A DNA stretch of 64,000 bases, from positions 372,001-436,000 of the forward strand of contig NZ_BMPW01000003.1 of assembly GCF_014647795.1 (NCBI RefSeq), written 5' to 3'. Made by a program: the position numbers and the translations under genes. Positions 47,300 through 56,108 of the stretch are shown here, piece by piece; positions within the stretch are counted from its first letter, which is position 1, and every line of letters starts with the position of its first letter. The notes beneath the pieces were generated by a model. That model did not search any database. It was not told where the DNA came from and saw only the letters and a list, made by a program, of their open reading frames with translations. Origin of the DNA: Actinoplanes campanulatus (GTDB lineage: Bacteria > Actinomycetota > Actinomycetes > Mycobacteriales > Micromonosporaceae).

Positions 47300-47932
47300 T
47301 CACCAATCGCTCACCACCAGCGCCGGGCGCTTCGGGTCGTCGAGACGAACGACCACGTCAGCGATGGTTTCCGGGGCCACCTCGGCGGTGTAGCGGTGGT
47401 ACGCCGGAAGCGTCCAGGCGGCCTCCGGCGGGGTACGCCGCGACAGCGCGGCCCGGGACAACTCGAGATGGACGGAATAGTCGAAGGGCAGCCCCGAACC
47501 GAGCAGGAGCGGGCCGCTGACCAGCACGATCGCGGTGGCCGGGAGCTGACGGTAGGGCTGGCGGGCGGCCCGGTCGGCGGTCGCGTCCCAGAGACGCTCG
47601 ACGATCCGCCCGGAGCCGTCCGGGCCCGCCGGGGCCAGCACCTCGCGGATCAGCCCGGCCTCGTCGAACCAGCCCTCGTAGAACGAGTCCGGATTGGTCC
47701 GCCCGAACTCCAGCCGCACCGAGGCCGGGCGCAGGAAATCCCTGGTCCCGACCCGCACCGCCGGGCGGCCGCGGACCCGCAGCGGGTCGACGAGAGCGTC
47801 GGCCAGACGGGCCGGGTCGGCGGCATCCGCCCCGTCGACGGCCACCCGGAGATTTTTGTCGGATTCCCGACTGGCGAGACGGTCGGCGAGATCCTCGACC
47901 AGGACCTCGAAGGAGAGCGGGCGGACGCGCAT
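47300..47932 (-). CDS. Uridine-kinase-like protein with degenerate P-loop
   Basis: A 210-residue protein with the layout of actinobacterial uridine kinase-like proteins: a first strand (NLRVAVDGADAADPARLADAL), VRVGTRDFLRPASVRLEFG, DSFYEGWFDEAGLIREVL and ATAIVLVSGPLLLGSGLPFDYSVHLEL. The Walker A position reads DGADAADPARL where a kinase would have GxxGxGK(S/T). No Lys or Ser/Thr remains, so ATP binding in the usual way is unlikely. The rest of the fold seems kept. It may be a non-catalytic paralogue. It follows the winged-helix regulator gene on the same strand after 47 bases. Confidence 0.8.
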   Translation of the reverse strand: MRVRPLSFEVLVEDLADRLASRESDKNLRVAVDGADAADPARLADALVDPLRVRGRPAVRVGTRDFLRPASVRLEFGRTNPDSFYEGWFDEAGLIREVLAPAGPDGSGRIVERLWDATADRAARQPYRQLPATAIVLVSGPLLLGSGLPFDYSVHLELSRAALSRRTPPEAAWTLPAYHRYTAEVAPETIADVVVRLDDPKRPALVVSDW

Positions 47933-47979
47933 CCGTCAGTGGCTCTCGTTCGCGACGGTGGAGATCATGTGGAAACCGG

Positions 47980-48549
47980 TCAGTCGTGCGGCAGGACCAC
48001 GATGCGGGCGTCGTCGGCCAGCCGGTAGCCCACGCCGTACACCGTGGTGATGAGCGGGAGCTGCCCGCCCAGCTTGAGCCGCAGCCGGCGGACGTGCACG
48101 TCCACGGTCCGCTCACCGGCCCGCTCGTAGCCCCACACGGCGGCCAGGAGCTGCGCCCGGGTGAACACCCGGCGGGGCCGCTCGGCGAGGTACTGGAGGA
48201 GGTCGAACTCGAGCCGGGTGAGCGGCAGCGCCTCCCCGTCCAGCAGCGCCTGACGCGACGCGGTGAGCAGACGCACCTCCGGGCCCGCGGGAACGCTCTC
48301 CGGCTCGTCAGCGACCGGCTCGGCGGCGTCCACGGGCGGCGCCTGCTCGACGGTCACCGTCCCCCGGCTCAGCTCGACCAGCTCACGGACAGCGGCGAGC
48401 AGCCGGTGCGCCTGTGGCGATATCGCATCGCCGGTGAGCGGAATCGCGAGCGTCACGGTCAGCGCGGGCTCGGCGGAACGACGACCGGCGCCTCGGCCCG
48501 GTCCGGCGGAACGACGATCGGCTCGCGGCGACAATGCGCTGACCGGCAT
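47980..48549 (-). CDS. Winged-helix transcriptional regulator without receiver domain
   Basis: A 189-residue protein. The C-terminal 95 residues are an OmpR/PhoB-type winged helix ([48 protein letters not shown] ... GVGYRL). The N-terminal part is unrelated to a receiver: a short disordered stretch, a strand-rich segment ([11 protein letters not shown]) and a helix ([14 protein letters not shown]). No phosphoacceptor Asp is present, so regulation by phosphorylation is unlikely. I chose the ATG at [13 protein letters not shown], preceded by GGGGGATACACCA; an upstream GTG adds 16 residues. A 10-bp inverted repeat lies about 55 bases upstream. Confidence 0.85.
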   Translation of the reverse strand: MPVSALSPRADRRSAGPGRGAGRRSAEPALTVTLAIPLTGDAISPQAHRLLAAVRELVELSRGTVTVEQAPPVDAAEPVADEPESVPAGPEVRLLTASRQALLDGEALPLTRLEFDLLQYLAERPRRVFTRAQLLAAVWGYERAGERTVDVHVRRLRLKLGGQLPLITTVYGVGYRLADDARIVVLPHD

Positions 48550-48859
48550 TGGTGTATCCCCCAGAATTTGCTGCGGCAAGCGAATATGACTGATCACTCT
48601 GCGTAAAGCGGGGACGATATTTCCCGCTTTACCGATCGCGGGTCAAGTCGCCAACCACAGTGTGGGAAAGACGTTCCATATTGTCGCGCGTCACACAAAT
48701 GCATTCCGGGAACGTTTTCTGTCGGCCCGATTAAACGCCGCTGAACGCGGGCAGTGGTGAAACGTGGTACAGCTCGACGTGGGGGCCCGTCGCCGAGGGG
48801 CGATCCGGGCGGCCACGGAGCCGAAAAAGATTTCAAACTGTGCGGGGTTACAGAAGACG
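48550..48859. other. Intergenic region between winged-helix gene and secA2 terminator
   Basis: About 310 bases without a supported gene. It has a 10-bp inverted repeat at 48603-48632 and AT-richer stretches around 48660-48720 suitable for promoters of the leftward winged-helix gene. No RNA gene is evident. Confidence 0.55.
48603..48632. promoter_or_regulatory. Inverted repeat upstream of the winged-helix regulator
   Basis: GTAAAGCGGG, 10-base spacer GACGATATTT-like, then CCCGCTTTAC, a perfect 10-bp repeat. The AT-rich spacer contains a -10-like box, so it could be an autoregulatory operator. Confidence 0.45.
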
Positions 48860-48887
48860 CTGGGGCGCCGCACGAGCGGCGCCCCAG
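48860..48887 (-). terminator. Terminator of secA2
   Basis: CTGGGGCGCCGC, loop ACGA, then the exact complement: a 12-bp stem 12 bases after the secA2 stop codon. Confidence 0.85.
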
Positions 48888-48899
48888 GAGAGCAATCTC

Positions 48900-51191
48900 T
48901 CAGCCGCCCGACGTGAGGCGACGGCCGACGGCCGCGATCAGCCGGTCCAGTTCGGAGCCGAACGGGTTGTCGTGCACCAGGTACGTCCAGGTGGCGCTGG
49001 GCCGGACGATCTCCGCCCGGTCCGGCTGCCAGCCGTCGGTGAGGTCGACCTCCTCGAAGGTCTCGATGGTCCGCGCTTCGACCTGGGTGAGCAGCTCCTG
49101 GAAGGCGGGCACCGCGGCCCGGTGGAACTCGTCCAGCGGGTCCAGCTTGCCCAGCGCCCGCAGGTGCACGCCCTCGCGCACCTCGGACAGGTAGGCCAGG
49201 TGCTCGGCCCACAGCCGGTCCAGGTGGTAGAGCGCGATGGCACGGGCCGAGTCGGACAGCACGTCCTCGTCGGTCTCCTCGGCCTTCTCCTTCACCTTCT
49301 CCAGCAGCATGATCGCCGCCACCTCGGAGGTGAGCAGGCGCTCGCGGCGCTCGGCCAGCAGCAGGCGCTGCTGCTCGATCACCACGCTGTACCGCCAGGT
49401 GTTCTTGTGGATCTCGTGGTTCACGCCCTCGGCGACCCGCTGGGCGTGCTCCACCGCGTACTCCACCTGGGAGTCGTGCACGACGCCGTCGATGTCCATC
49501 CGCGGGGAGGCCGGCAGGACGTCGGCGGCGTGCCGGAAGACCAGCTCGTCCTCGAGGCTCACGAAGAACACCGAGCGGCCCGGGTCGCCCTGCCGGCCGG
49601 CCCGGCCACGGAGCTGGTCGTCGACGCGGCGGCTGTCGTGGCGGCCGGAGCCGATCACGTACAGCCCGCCGAGCTCGACCACCCGGTCGCGGTCCTTCTC
49701 GTCGCTGCCGCCGAGGCGGATGTCGACACCACGGCCGGCCATCTGGGTGGAGACCGTCACCGCGCCGAGCGCGCCGGCCTCCGCGATGATCTCGGCCTCC
49801 TCGGCGTCGTTCTTCGCGTTCAGCACGTTGGACGGGACCCCGGCGTCGGCGAGCTGGCGGGCAAGCCGCTCGGAGGCCTTCACGTCCAGGGTGCCGATCA
49901 GCACCGGCCGCCCCGACTCGTGGGCGATCTTGATCTCCTCGACCAGGGCCTCGTCGCGCATGTCGTGCGCCGAGTAGATCCGGTCGACGTCGTCCTCACG
50001 GATGTTCGGGGTGTTCGACGGGATGACCGCGACCTCGAGCTTGAAGTACTCCCGCAGCTGCTCGCCGACGTGCACGGCGGTCGCCGTCATGCCGCAGACC
50101 GTCCGGTAGAGCGCGATGAACGCCTGCACCGTGATGGTGTCCAGCACCTCGCCCTCGGCGGTGGCGGACAGGCCCTCCTTCGCCTCGACGGCCGCCTGGA
50201 GCCCGTCCGGCCAGCGGCGGCGCTGCGCCACCCGGCCGCGCATCTCGTCGATCAGCTCGACGCCGCCGTTGCGGACGATGTAGTCGACGTCGCGGCGCAG
50301 CAGGGCGTGCGCGTGCAGTGCCACGTTCACCGCGGAGAGGACCTCGACCTGGTCGTCGGCGTACAGGTCGATGCCGCCGAGCCGCTCCTCGACGTGCTTG
50401 AGCCCGTCGTCGGTGAAGGCCACGCTGCGGCCGTCCTCGGCCACCTCGTAGTGCTTGCCCTTGCGCAGCTCCTTCATCAGGGCGGCGGCCTCGTGCACCG
50501 GGTCGCTCTCCACCGCGGTGCTTCCGGCCAGCACCATCGGCACCCGGGCCTCGTCGATCAGGATCGAGTCGGCCTCGTCGACGATGCAGGTGGCCAGGTC
50601 GCGCTGGACCCGGTCGGCCACGTCGGTGACCAGCTGGTCGCGCAGGTAGTCGAAGCCGGCCTCGCTCACCGACACGTAGGTGACGTCCGCGGCGTACGCC
50701 TCCCGGCGCTCCTCCGGCGTCATCAGCTCGGTCACCGAGGCGACGGTGAGGCCGAGCAGCGTGTAGATCGGCTCCATCCACTCGGCGTCGCGCTTGGCGA
50801 GGTAGTCGTTGACGGTGAGCACGTGCACCGGGCCGTTGCCGAGGCGGGTGTGCCCGTACGCCGCGATCGTGGCGGTGAGCGTCTTGCCCTCACCGGTGGC
50901 CATCTCGGCGACCCGCTTGTCGAGCAGGGCCATGGCGCCGAGCAGCTGCACGTCGTACGGCCGCTGGCTGATCGCCCGGCGGGCCGCCTCGCGCCCGATG
51001 GCGCAGATCTCGGCGTAGTCGGTCGCCTCGAGGGCGGCCTCGGTCAGTGCCGCGTCGTCGAGCTCCCTGAGCGCATCCTCACGCGCCTCGATCGCACCGA
51101 GCCGCTTCGACAACGGCCCCAGGTCCACCGTCGTGCCCGGACGCTGGAGAAACTTGCGGAACCGGCTCTTCAGCCGCTGCGACACACCCAT
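48900..51191 (-). CDS. secA2: Accessory Sec translocase ATPase SecA2
   Basis: A 763-residue DEAD-box motor for export of a subset of proteins. Nucleotide-binding motifs are intact: Walker A EMATGEGKTLTATIAAYGH near residue 95, DEAD-type CIVDEADSILIDEA near 205 and the NBD2 motif TQMAGRGVDIRLGG. The preprotein cross-linking domain and a shortened C-terminal region are present, but the C-terminal zinc-binding tail of SecA1 is missing. That absence and the 763-residue length (SecA1 is usually over 900) indicate SecA2. The ATG MGVSQRLKSRFRKFLQRPG follows a weak ribosome binding site. It is divergent from the first STAS-HATPase gene. Confidence 0.93.
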   Translation of the reverse strand: MGVSQRLKSRFRKFLQRPGTTVDLGPLSKRLGAIEAREDALRELDDAALTEAALEATDYAEICAIGREAARRAISQRPYDVQLLGAMALLDKRVAEMATGEGKTLTATIAAYGHTRLGNGPVHVLTVNDYLAKRDAEWMEPIYTLLGLTVASVTELMTPEERREAYAADVTYVSVSEAGFDYLRDQLVTDVADRVQRDLATCIVDEADSILIDEARVPMVLAGSTAVESDPVHEAAALMKELRKGKHYEVAEDGRSVAFTDDGLKHVEERLGGIDLYADDQVEVLSAVNVALHAHALLRRDVDYIVRNGGVELIDEMRGRVAQRRRWPDGLQAAVEAKEGLSATAEGEVLDTITVQAFIALYRTVCGMTATAVHVGEQLREYFKLEVAVIPSNTPNIREDDVDRIYSAHDMRDEALVEEIKIAHESGRPVLIGTLDVKASERLARQLADAGVPSNVLNAKNDAEEAEIIAEAGALGAVTVSTQMAGRGVDIRLGGSDEKDRDRVVELGGLYVIGSGRHDSRRVDDQLRGRAGRQGDPGRSVFFVSLEDELVFRHAADVLPASPRMDIDGVVHDSQVEYAVEHAQRVAEGVNHEIHKNTWRYSVVIEQQRLLLAERRERLLTSEVAAIMLLEKVKEKAEETDEDVLSDSARAIALYHLDRLWAEHLAYLSEVREGVHLRALGKLDPLDEFHRAAVPAFQELLTQVEARTIETFEEVDLTDGWQPDRAEIVRPSATWTYLVHDNPFGSELDRLIAAVGRRLTSGG

Positions 51192-51369
51192 GGCGCGCAA
51201 CGGTACTTCATTTTGCCCCGTCTCAGGCGGCTGACTCCCGCCCGCCCATCAGAAGGTGATCACCGCGGGCGGCTTCATGGCTGTGACCAGGAGTTCTTTC
51301 CGACGTTTGCGCCGGGCGGGCGCAGGGCACCTCAGGTGGTCGACGTCCGCCGGCGGAGGAGGAAGGGGA

Positions 51370-52110
51370 ATGCCCAGCCAGCTGGTCTGCCGTCCGGAGC
51401 AGGATCTTCCGGCCGCGGTCCTGGCCATCAGCGGCACCCTGGACCGGATCACCGGCGACGCGCTGGGCGCCGCGATCCGCCGCAGCCTCTCGGTGCAGCC
51501 GTCCCGGGTGATCCTCGACGTCACCCGGTTACGCATCGGTGACCCGCTGGCCCTGCCCGCCCTGGGCGAGGTCGTCTGCCGGGCCGAGGAGTTCCCAGCG
51601 GTGCCGATCGTGGTGTGCGGCGCCGATCCGGCGACCCGGGCCGCGCTCGCCGCCGAACCGGGGTGCGCCGCCCTGGAACTGGCCGACGGGCCCCCGGAGT
51701 CCCTGGCCGGGGCGCGGGCCGAGCCGGATCCGCCGGCCGTCCGGGCCCGCCTGCGCCCGGTGCCCGAGGCCTGCCGCCAGGTCCGCCACCTCGTCACCCA
51801 GGCGTGCGCCGGCTGGCAGCGCTCCGACGTCACGGCGACGGCCGCGCTGGTCGCCACCGAACTGGTCGCCAATGTGGTCCGGCACGCCCACACCAGCATG
51901 GATTTCACGCTGCGGCTGCGCGGTGGACGGCTCATCGTGGCGGTACGCGACCGCGACCGCCGCATGCCGCGCGCCCTCGACCCCGGGGTCACCGACGTGG
52001 GCGGCCGCGGCCTGCGCCTGATCCGCGACCTCACCGAGACGTGGGGTGTCCTGCCGGTCAGCGACGGCAAGGTCGTCTGGAGCCGGCTCACCGCCGGAGC
52101 CACCGCATGA
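51370..52110 (+). CDS. STAS-HATPase fusion regulator, copy A
   Basis: A 246-residue fusion. The N-terminal STAS-like domain (residues 5-100, AVLAISGTLDRITGDALGAAI, RVILDVTRLRIGDPLALPAL) lacks the conserved Ser phosphorylation site. The C-terminal HATPase_c domain (about 130-245) has N-box ALVATELVANVVRHAHTSMDF and G-box DVGGRGLRLIRDLTETWG, as in RsbW/SpoIIAB anti-sigma kinases. Normally these two partners are separate proteins that switch a sigma factor. The ATG follows AGGAGGAAGGGGA. It leads a three-gene string with the CheR/PAS gene and a second fusion, facing a sigma factor gene. Confidence 0.87.
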   Translation: MPSQLVCRPEQDLPAAVLAISGTLDRITGDALGAAIRRSLSVQPSRVILDVTRLRIGDPLALPALGEVVCRAEEFPAVPIVVCGADPATRAALAAEPGCAALELADGPPESLAGARAEPDPPAVRARLRPVPEACRQVRHLVTQACAGWQRSDVTATAALVATELVANVVRHAHTSMDFTLRLRGGRLIVAVRDRDRRMPRALDPGVTDVGGRGLRLIRDLTETWGVLPVSDGKVVWSRLTAGATA

Positions 52111-52140
52111 CACCCCGCGCTCCGCCGAGGCCGATCCGGC

Positions 52141-54003
52141 GTGACGTGCGATAGGTTCCGACACGTGCAGGCAACGGACCCGACCTTCGAAGCGCTGCTG
52201 GTGCACCTGAAGGAGACCCGCGGCTTCGACTTCACCGGGTACAAACGCTCGAGCCTGATGCGCCGGGTGCGGCGCCGGATGAGCCAGGTCGGCGCTCCCG
52301 GCTATCCGGAGTACCTGGACCATCTACAGGTCCATCCGGACGAGTTCACCGCGCTCTTCAACACCATCCTGATCAACGTGACCGCGTTCTTCCGGGACGC
52401 CGACGCCTGGGAGTACCTCCGGGACGAGGTCCTCGAACCGATGGTGGCGGGCAGGCCCGGCGACACGCCGATCCGGGTCTGGTCAGCCGGGTGCGCCTCC
52501 GGCCAGGAGGCGTACACGCTGGCCATCGCGCTGGCCGAGATCCTCGGCGTGGAGCGGTTCAAGGAACGCGTCAAGATCTACGCCACCGACGTCGACGAGG
52601 AACAGCTCAGCGAGGCCCGCCAGGCGGCGTACGGGGAACGCGAGGTGCGGGATCTCGCCCCCGGGCTGGTCGAGAGGTACTTCGAACCGGTGAACGGCCG
52701 GCTCGTCTTCCGCAAGGACCTGCGCCGCTCGGTCATCTTCGGCCGCAACGATCTGGTGCAGGACGCCCCGATCTCCCGGATCGACCTGCTGACCTGCCGC
52801 AACACCCTGATGTACTTCAACGCCGAGACGCAGGCGAAGATCCTCGGCCGGTTCCACTTCGCCCTGGCCGAGACCGGCGTGCTCTTCCTCGGCAAGGCGG
52901 AGATGCTGCTCAGCCACTCCAGCCTGTTCGCGCCGATCGACCCGAAGCGGCGCGTGTTCCGCCGGGTCCCCCGCCTGTACGCCCCGCCCGGCGCCGTCCT
53001 CGCCGATCCGCCGCAGGCCGTCCCCGGACGGGTCACCGGGCTGGACGAGCTGCGCAACGAGACCTTCACCGCCAGCCCGCTGGCCCAGCTCGCGCTCACC
53101 CCGGACGGCCTGGTCGCGCTCTCCAACCGGCAGCTGGAGAAGCTGTTCGGGGTGTCCTCACGGGACATCGGCCGGCCCTTCCGGGACCTGGACCTCTCCT
53201 ACCGTCCGGTCGAGTTGCGCCGCTTCGTCGAGCAGGCCCGGCTGGAGCGCCGCACCCTGCGGGTCAGCGACGTCGCATACGTCCGCGACGCCGAGACCGT
53301 CCACCTGGTGGTGCAGGTCAGCCCGCTCAGCGACGCCGACGGCAGCCTGCTCGGCGTCAACCTGATCTTCCACGACGTGACCGCGGCCCGGCGGTTGCAG
53401 GACGAGCTGGAACACGCCAACCATCAGCTCGAGGCAGCGTACGAGGAGCTCCAGTCGACCAACGAGGAGCTGGAGACCACCAACGAGGAGCTCCAGTCCA
53501 CCGTCGAGGAGCTGGAGACCACCAACGAGGAGCTCCAGTCCACGAACGAGGAGCTGGAGACCATGAACGAGGAGCTCCAGTCCACCAACGACGAGCTGCA
53601 GAGCATCAACGACCAGTTGCGGATCAGCACGGCCCGGCTGGACGAGGCGAACGCGTTCCTGGAGACGGTGCTGACCAGCCTCCAGGCCGGCGTCGCGGTG
53701 GTCGACGCCGACCTGCGGATCCGGATGTGGAACCGGCACGCCGAGGACCTGTGGGGGCTGCGCTCCGGCGAGGTGATCGGCCAGCACTTCCTCAACCTCG
53801 ACATCGGCCTGCCGATCGACCGGGTCCGGCCGCTGCTGCGCGGCTCGCTCGGCGCCGGCGGCGCCTGTGCCGAGACCGAGCTCGACGCGGTCAACCGGCG
53901 CGGGCGCCCGATGACGGTACGGGTCGCGTGCACCCCGCTACGGCGGCGCGACGGCAGCCCCGCCGACGGCGACGGCGCCATCATCGTGATGGAGACGGCC
54001 TGA
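52141..54003 (+). CDS. CheR methyltransferase-coiled coil-PAS signalling protein
   Basis: A 620-residue protein (or 612 from a second GTG at 52165, VQATDPTFEALLVHLK). Residues 10-270 are a CheR domain: helical N-part SSLMRRVRRRMSQVGAPGY and a SAM-binding core VWSAGCASGQEAYTLAIALA, NDL then DLLTCRNTLMYF. A PAS-like domain follows (300-410, LALTPDGLVALSNRQLEKLFGVS). A coiled coil is made of heptads EELQSTN/EELETTN (417-500), and a last PAS domain runs from 505 to 610 (VAVVDADLRIRMWNRHAEDLWGL). There is no MCP receptor in the window. The family is known as CheB/CheR/PAS hybrids, here without CheB. Confidence 0.9.
   Translation: MTCDRFRHVQATDPTFEALLVHLKETRGFDFTGYKRSSLMRRVRRRMSQVGAPGYPEYLDHLQVHPDEFTALFNTILINVTAFFRDADAWEYLRDEVLEPMVAGRPGDTPIRVWSAGCASGQEAYTLAIALAEILGVERFKERVKIYATDVDEEQLSEARQAAYGEREVRDLAPGLVERYFEPVNGRLVFRKDLRRSVIFGRNDLVQDAPISRIDLLTCRNTLMYFNAETQAKILGRFHFALAETGVLFLGKAEMLLSHSSLFAPIDPKRRVFRRVPRLYAPPGAVLADPPQAVPGRVTGLDELRNETFTASPLAQLALTPDGLVALSNRQLEKLFGVSSRDIGRPFRDLDLSYRPVELRRFVEQARLERRTLRVSDVAYVRDAETVHLVVQVSPLSDADGSLLGVNLIFHDVTAARRLQDELEHANHQLEAAYEELQSTNEELETTNEELQSTVEELETTNEELQSTNEELETMNEELQSTNDELQSINDQLRISTARLDEANAFLETVLTSLQAGVAVVDADLRIRMWNRHAEDLWGLRSGEVIGQHFLNLDIGLPIDRVRPLLRGSLGAGGACAETELDAVNRRGRPMTVRVACTPLRRRDGSPADGDGAIIVMETA
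53443..53610 (+). repeat. 21-bp heptad repeats coding the coiled coil
   Basis: Eight 21-bp units, alternately GAGGAGCTCCAGTCCACCAAC and GAGGAGCTGGAGACCACCAAC with few changes, in frame. Confidence 0.9.
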
Positions 54004-54055
54004 CGTTTACCACCCACGACGCCGGGTAAGCCGCCGCCCTGAGGAAGGCGAAGCC

Positions 54056-54781
54056 ATGACGATCCGGTGCGAGACGCGTGACGACGACGCGAACCTGGTC
54101 GTCGCGGTGACCGGCGAACTTCAATTGACGGATGCGGTCGCGCTGCGCGAGCGCCTGCTCAAATGTCTCGCCGAACAGCCGGACGCCCTGCTCGTGGACC
54201 TGGCCGGGCTGCACGTCGTTCAGTCGCTGGCACTGGCCGTCTTCACCGCGGTGCTGCGCCAGGCCGCCCGGTGGCCGGGCACCCCCGTGCTGATCTGCGG
54301 GCCACCGGTGCAGACCCGGAGGCTGCTGCTCGCCGGCGCCTTCCGCGGGCTGCCGCTCTACGACGACCTGGCCGGCGCGACCGCCCACCTGCGCGACGAG
54401 CGGCGGATCCGGCCCTCGCTCAGCGAGCAGCTGTTGCCGGTGTCCGGCTCCACCCGGCACGCCCGGGACGTCGCCACCGAGGCCTGCCTGCGCTGGGACC
54501 TGCCCGATCTCGTCGCCCCGGCCAGCCTCATCGCCACCGAGCTGGTGGCCAACGTGGTCGATCACGTCCACACGATGATGACGCTGCACCTGACGCTGCG
54601 CCCCCGCTATCTCAACATCGCGGTCCGCGACGGCTCCCCGGTGCCGCCGGATCCGCCCGGGCGGATCACCCCGGAGGCCGCCGGCGGGCGCGGGCTGCTG
54701 CTGGTCGGGGAGCTGGCGCACACGTGGGGATGGCTGCCGTCGAAGGACGGCAAGGTGGTGTGGGCGTCGCTGCGCCGGTGA
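54056..54781 (+). CDS. STAS-HATPase fusion regulator, copy B
   Basis: A 241-residue paralogue of the gene at 51370. The STAS part (residues 1-100) is LVVAVTGELQLTDAVALRERLL and ALLVDLAGLHVVQSLALAVFTAVL, where the Ser region reads VQSLAL. The HATPase part (about 130-240) has LIATELVANVVDHVHTMMTL and AAGGRGLLLVGELAHTWGWLP. The two copies share order and both end with the same WGxLPxxDGKVVW segment, which indicates duplication. GGAAGGCGAAGCC precedes the ATG. It ends 5 bases before the end of the convergent sigma-STAS gene. Confidence 0.87.
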   Translation: MTIRCETRDDDANLVVAVTGELQLTDAVALRERLLKCLAEQPDALLVDLAGLHVVQSLALAVFTAVLRQAARWPGTPVLICGPPVQTRRLLLAGAFRGLPLYDDLAGATAHLRDERRIRPSLSEQLLPVSGSTRHARDVATEACLRWDLPDLVAPASLIATELVANVVDHVHTMMTLHLTLRPRYLNIAVRDGSPVPPDPPGRITPEAAGGRGLLLVGELAHTWGWLPSKDGKVVWASLRR

Positions 54782-54785
54782 ACCG

Positions 54786-55925
54786 TCAGCAGTGCCGCAG
54801 CACACCGGCCAGGCCGGACACCGCCAGGATCCGGGCGACGTAGGGCTGGGCGCCGGACATGCAGATCTCCCGGCCCGCCCGCGCCGCCACCCGGACCGCG
54901 TCGAGCAGCACCGACACACCGGCCGCGTCGAGCAGCGGAACAGCCGTCAGATCCACCACGACGGAGGCGGCCCCGCCCGTCGTGATCGCGTGCCGCAGTC
55001 CCGTCCGCAGCCGCTCGGCGGTGTCCCGGTCGACCTCGCCGCACACCCGGACCCGCAGCGCCGTGCCCTCGCGGGTCACCGAGACGTCCATGCCGTGCTG
55101 GTGCCCGGCCCGGCACTCGCCCTCCCACGGCGGCGGGGCGTCGCTGAGCATCGCCTCACGCAGCCAGGAGAGGGCCCGGCTCAGCAGCCGGGACACGTGC
55201 ATCTGTGAGATGCCCAGCTCGGCGGCGATCTCCGCCTGGGTGCGGTTGCCGTAGAAGCGCATCGCCAGCATCCGGCGCTCCCGGGCCGGCAGGCGCAGCA
55301 GCAGGTCGGTGACGGTCAGCTTGTCGGTCACCGACTCGAGATCGTCGTCGACCTCGCCGATCAGATCACCGAACTCGGCCGCCCCGTCCCCGGCGACCGG
55401 CGCGTTCAGCGAGGCGGGTGAATATCCGGCGGCCGATTCGACGGCCTCCAGCACGGCCGGTTCACTCACCCCCAGGTGCTCCGCGAGCTCCGCGGCCGTC
55501 GGGGTACGGGCGAGCGCGCTCGTCAGGACCATGGAGGCGTGCCCCACCTCGAGACTCAGATCCTGAACCCGCCGGGGCACGTGCACGCCCCAGGTGCGGT
55601 CCCGGAAGTGGCGCTTCAGCTCGCCGGAGATGGTGATGACCGCGTACGCCGTGAATGAGCCGCGGCCCGGGTCGTACCGGTCCACGGCCTTCACCAGGCC
55701 GAGCCGGGCCACCTGCTCGAGATCCTCCATGTGCTCGCCCCGGCCGCGGTAGCGGCGGGCGAGCCGTCCGGCGAACGGCAGGCAGTGCCGGAGCAGGTCC
55801 TCGCGCAGCAGCTCGGCCTCGGCCGGGGTGGCGCCCTCCCGGCCCACCGCGAACTCCAGTGCCGCGGTGTCGAGATCCTCGAGCGTGTTGTCGGCCGGTT
55901 CACCGAACTGACCTCGCACGGGCAT
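54786..55925 (-). CDS. SigB/SigF-type sigma factor fused to a C-terminal STAS domain
   Basis: A 379-residue protein. Residues 50-265 are an RNA polymerase sigma-70 of the SigF/SigB group: region 2 (MEDLEQVARLGLVKAVDRYDPGRGSFTAYAVITISGELKRHF), region 3 (LARTPTAAELAEHLGVSEPAVLEAV) and region 4 (LPARERRMLAMRFYGNRTQAEIAAELGISQMHVSRLLSRALSWL). Residues 280-379 are a STAS domain (LRVRVCGEVDRDTAERLRTGL, VVVDLTAVPLLDAAGVSVLL). In anti-sigma antagonists the motif is DSxGV/L with a phosphorylated Ser; here it is DAAGVS, so that switch is probably lost. The fusion may tie the sigma factor to its antagonist permanently. It faces the HATPase fusions. Confidence 0.9.
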   Translation of the reverse strand: MPVRGQFGEPADNTLEDLDTAALEFAVGREGATPAEAELLREDLLRHCLPFAGRLARRYRGRGEHMEDLEQVARLGLVKAVDRYDPGRGSFTAYAVITISGELKRHFRDRTWGVHVPRRVQDLSLEVGHASMVLTSALARTPTAAELAEHLGVSEPAVLEAVESAAGYSPASLNAPVAGDGAAEFGDLIGEVDDDLESVTDKLTVTDLLLRLPARERRMLAMRFYGNRTQAEIAAELGISQMHVSRLLSRALSWLREAMLSDAPPPWEGECRAGHQHGMDVSVTREGTALRVRVCGEVDRDTAERLRTGLRHAITTGGAASVVVDLTAVPLLDAAGVSVLLDAVRVAARAGREICMSGAQPYVARILAVSGLAGVLRHC

Positions 55926-56108
55926 GTCACCCCTTCCCGGTACGTCCCCGGCGGAGACGCCGCCTCATCGGCAGTCCCCCGCAGGGGGCGTCGGAATCGG
56001 CCCAAAACCGGCTATCCGCCACCTTCCCGGTTATCAGGACGCTACTGCCCGATCCGGTCACCGCCCAAACACATCCGGCGTACGGGGGCCGCGCCGCCCT
56101 CAGCCGGA

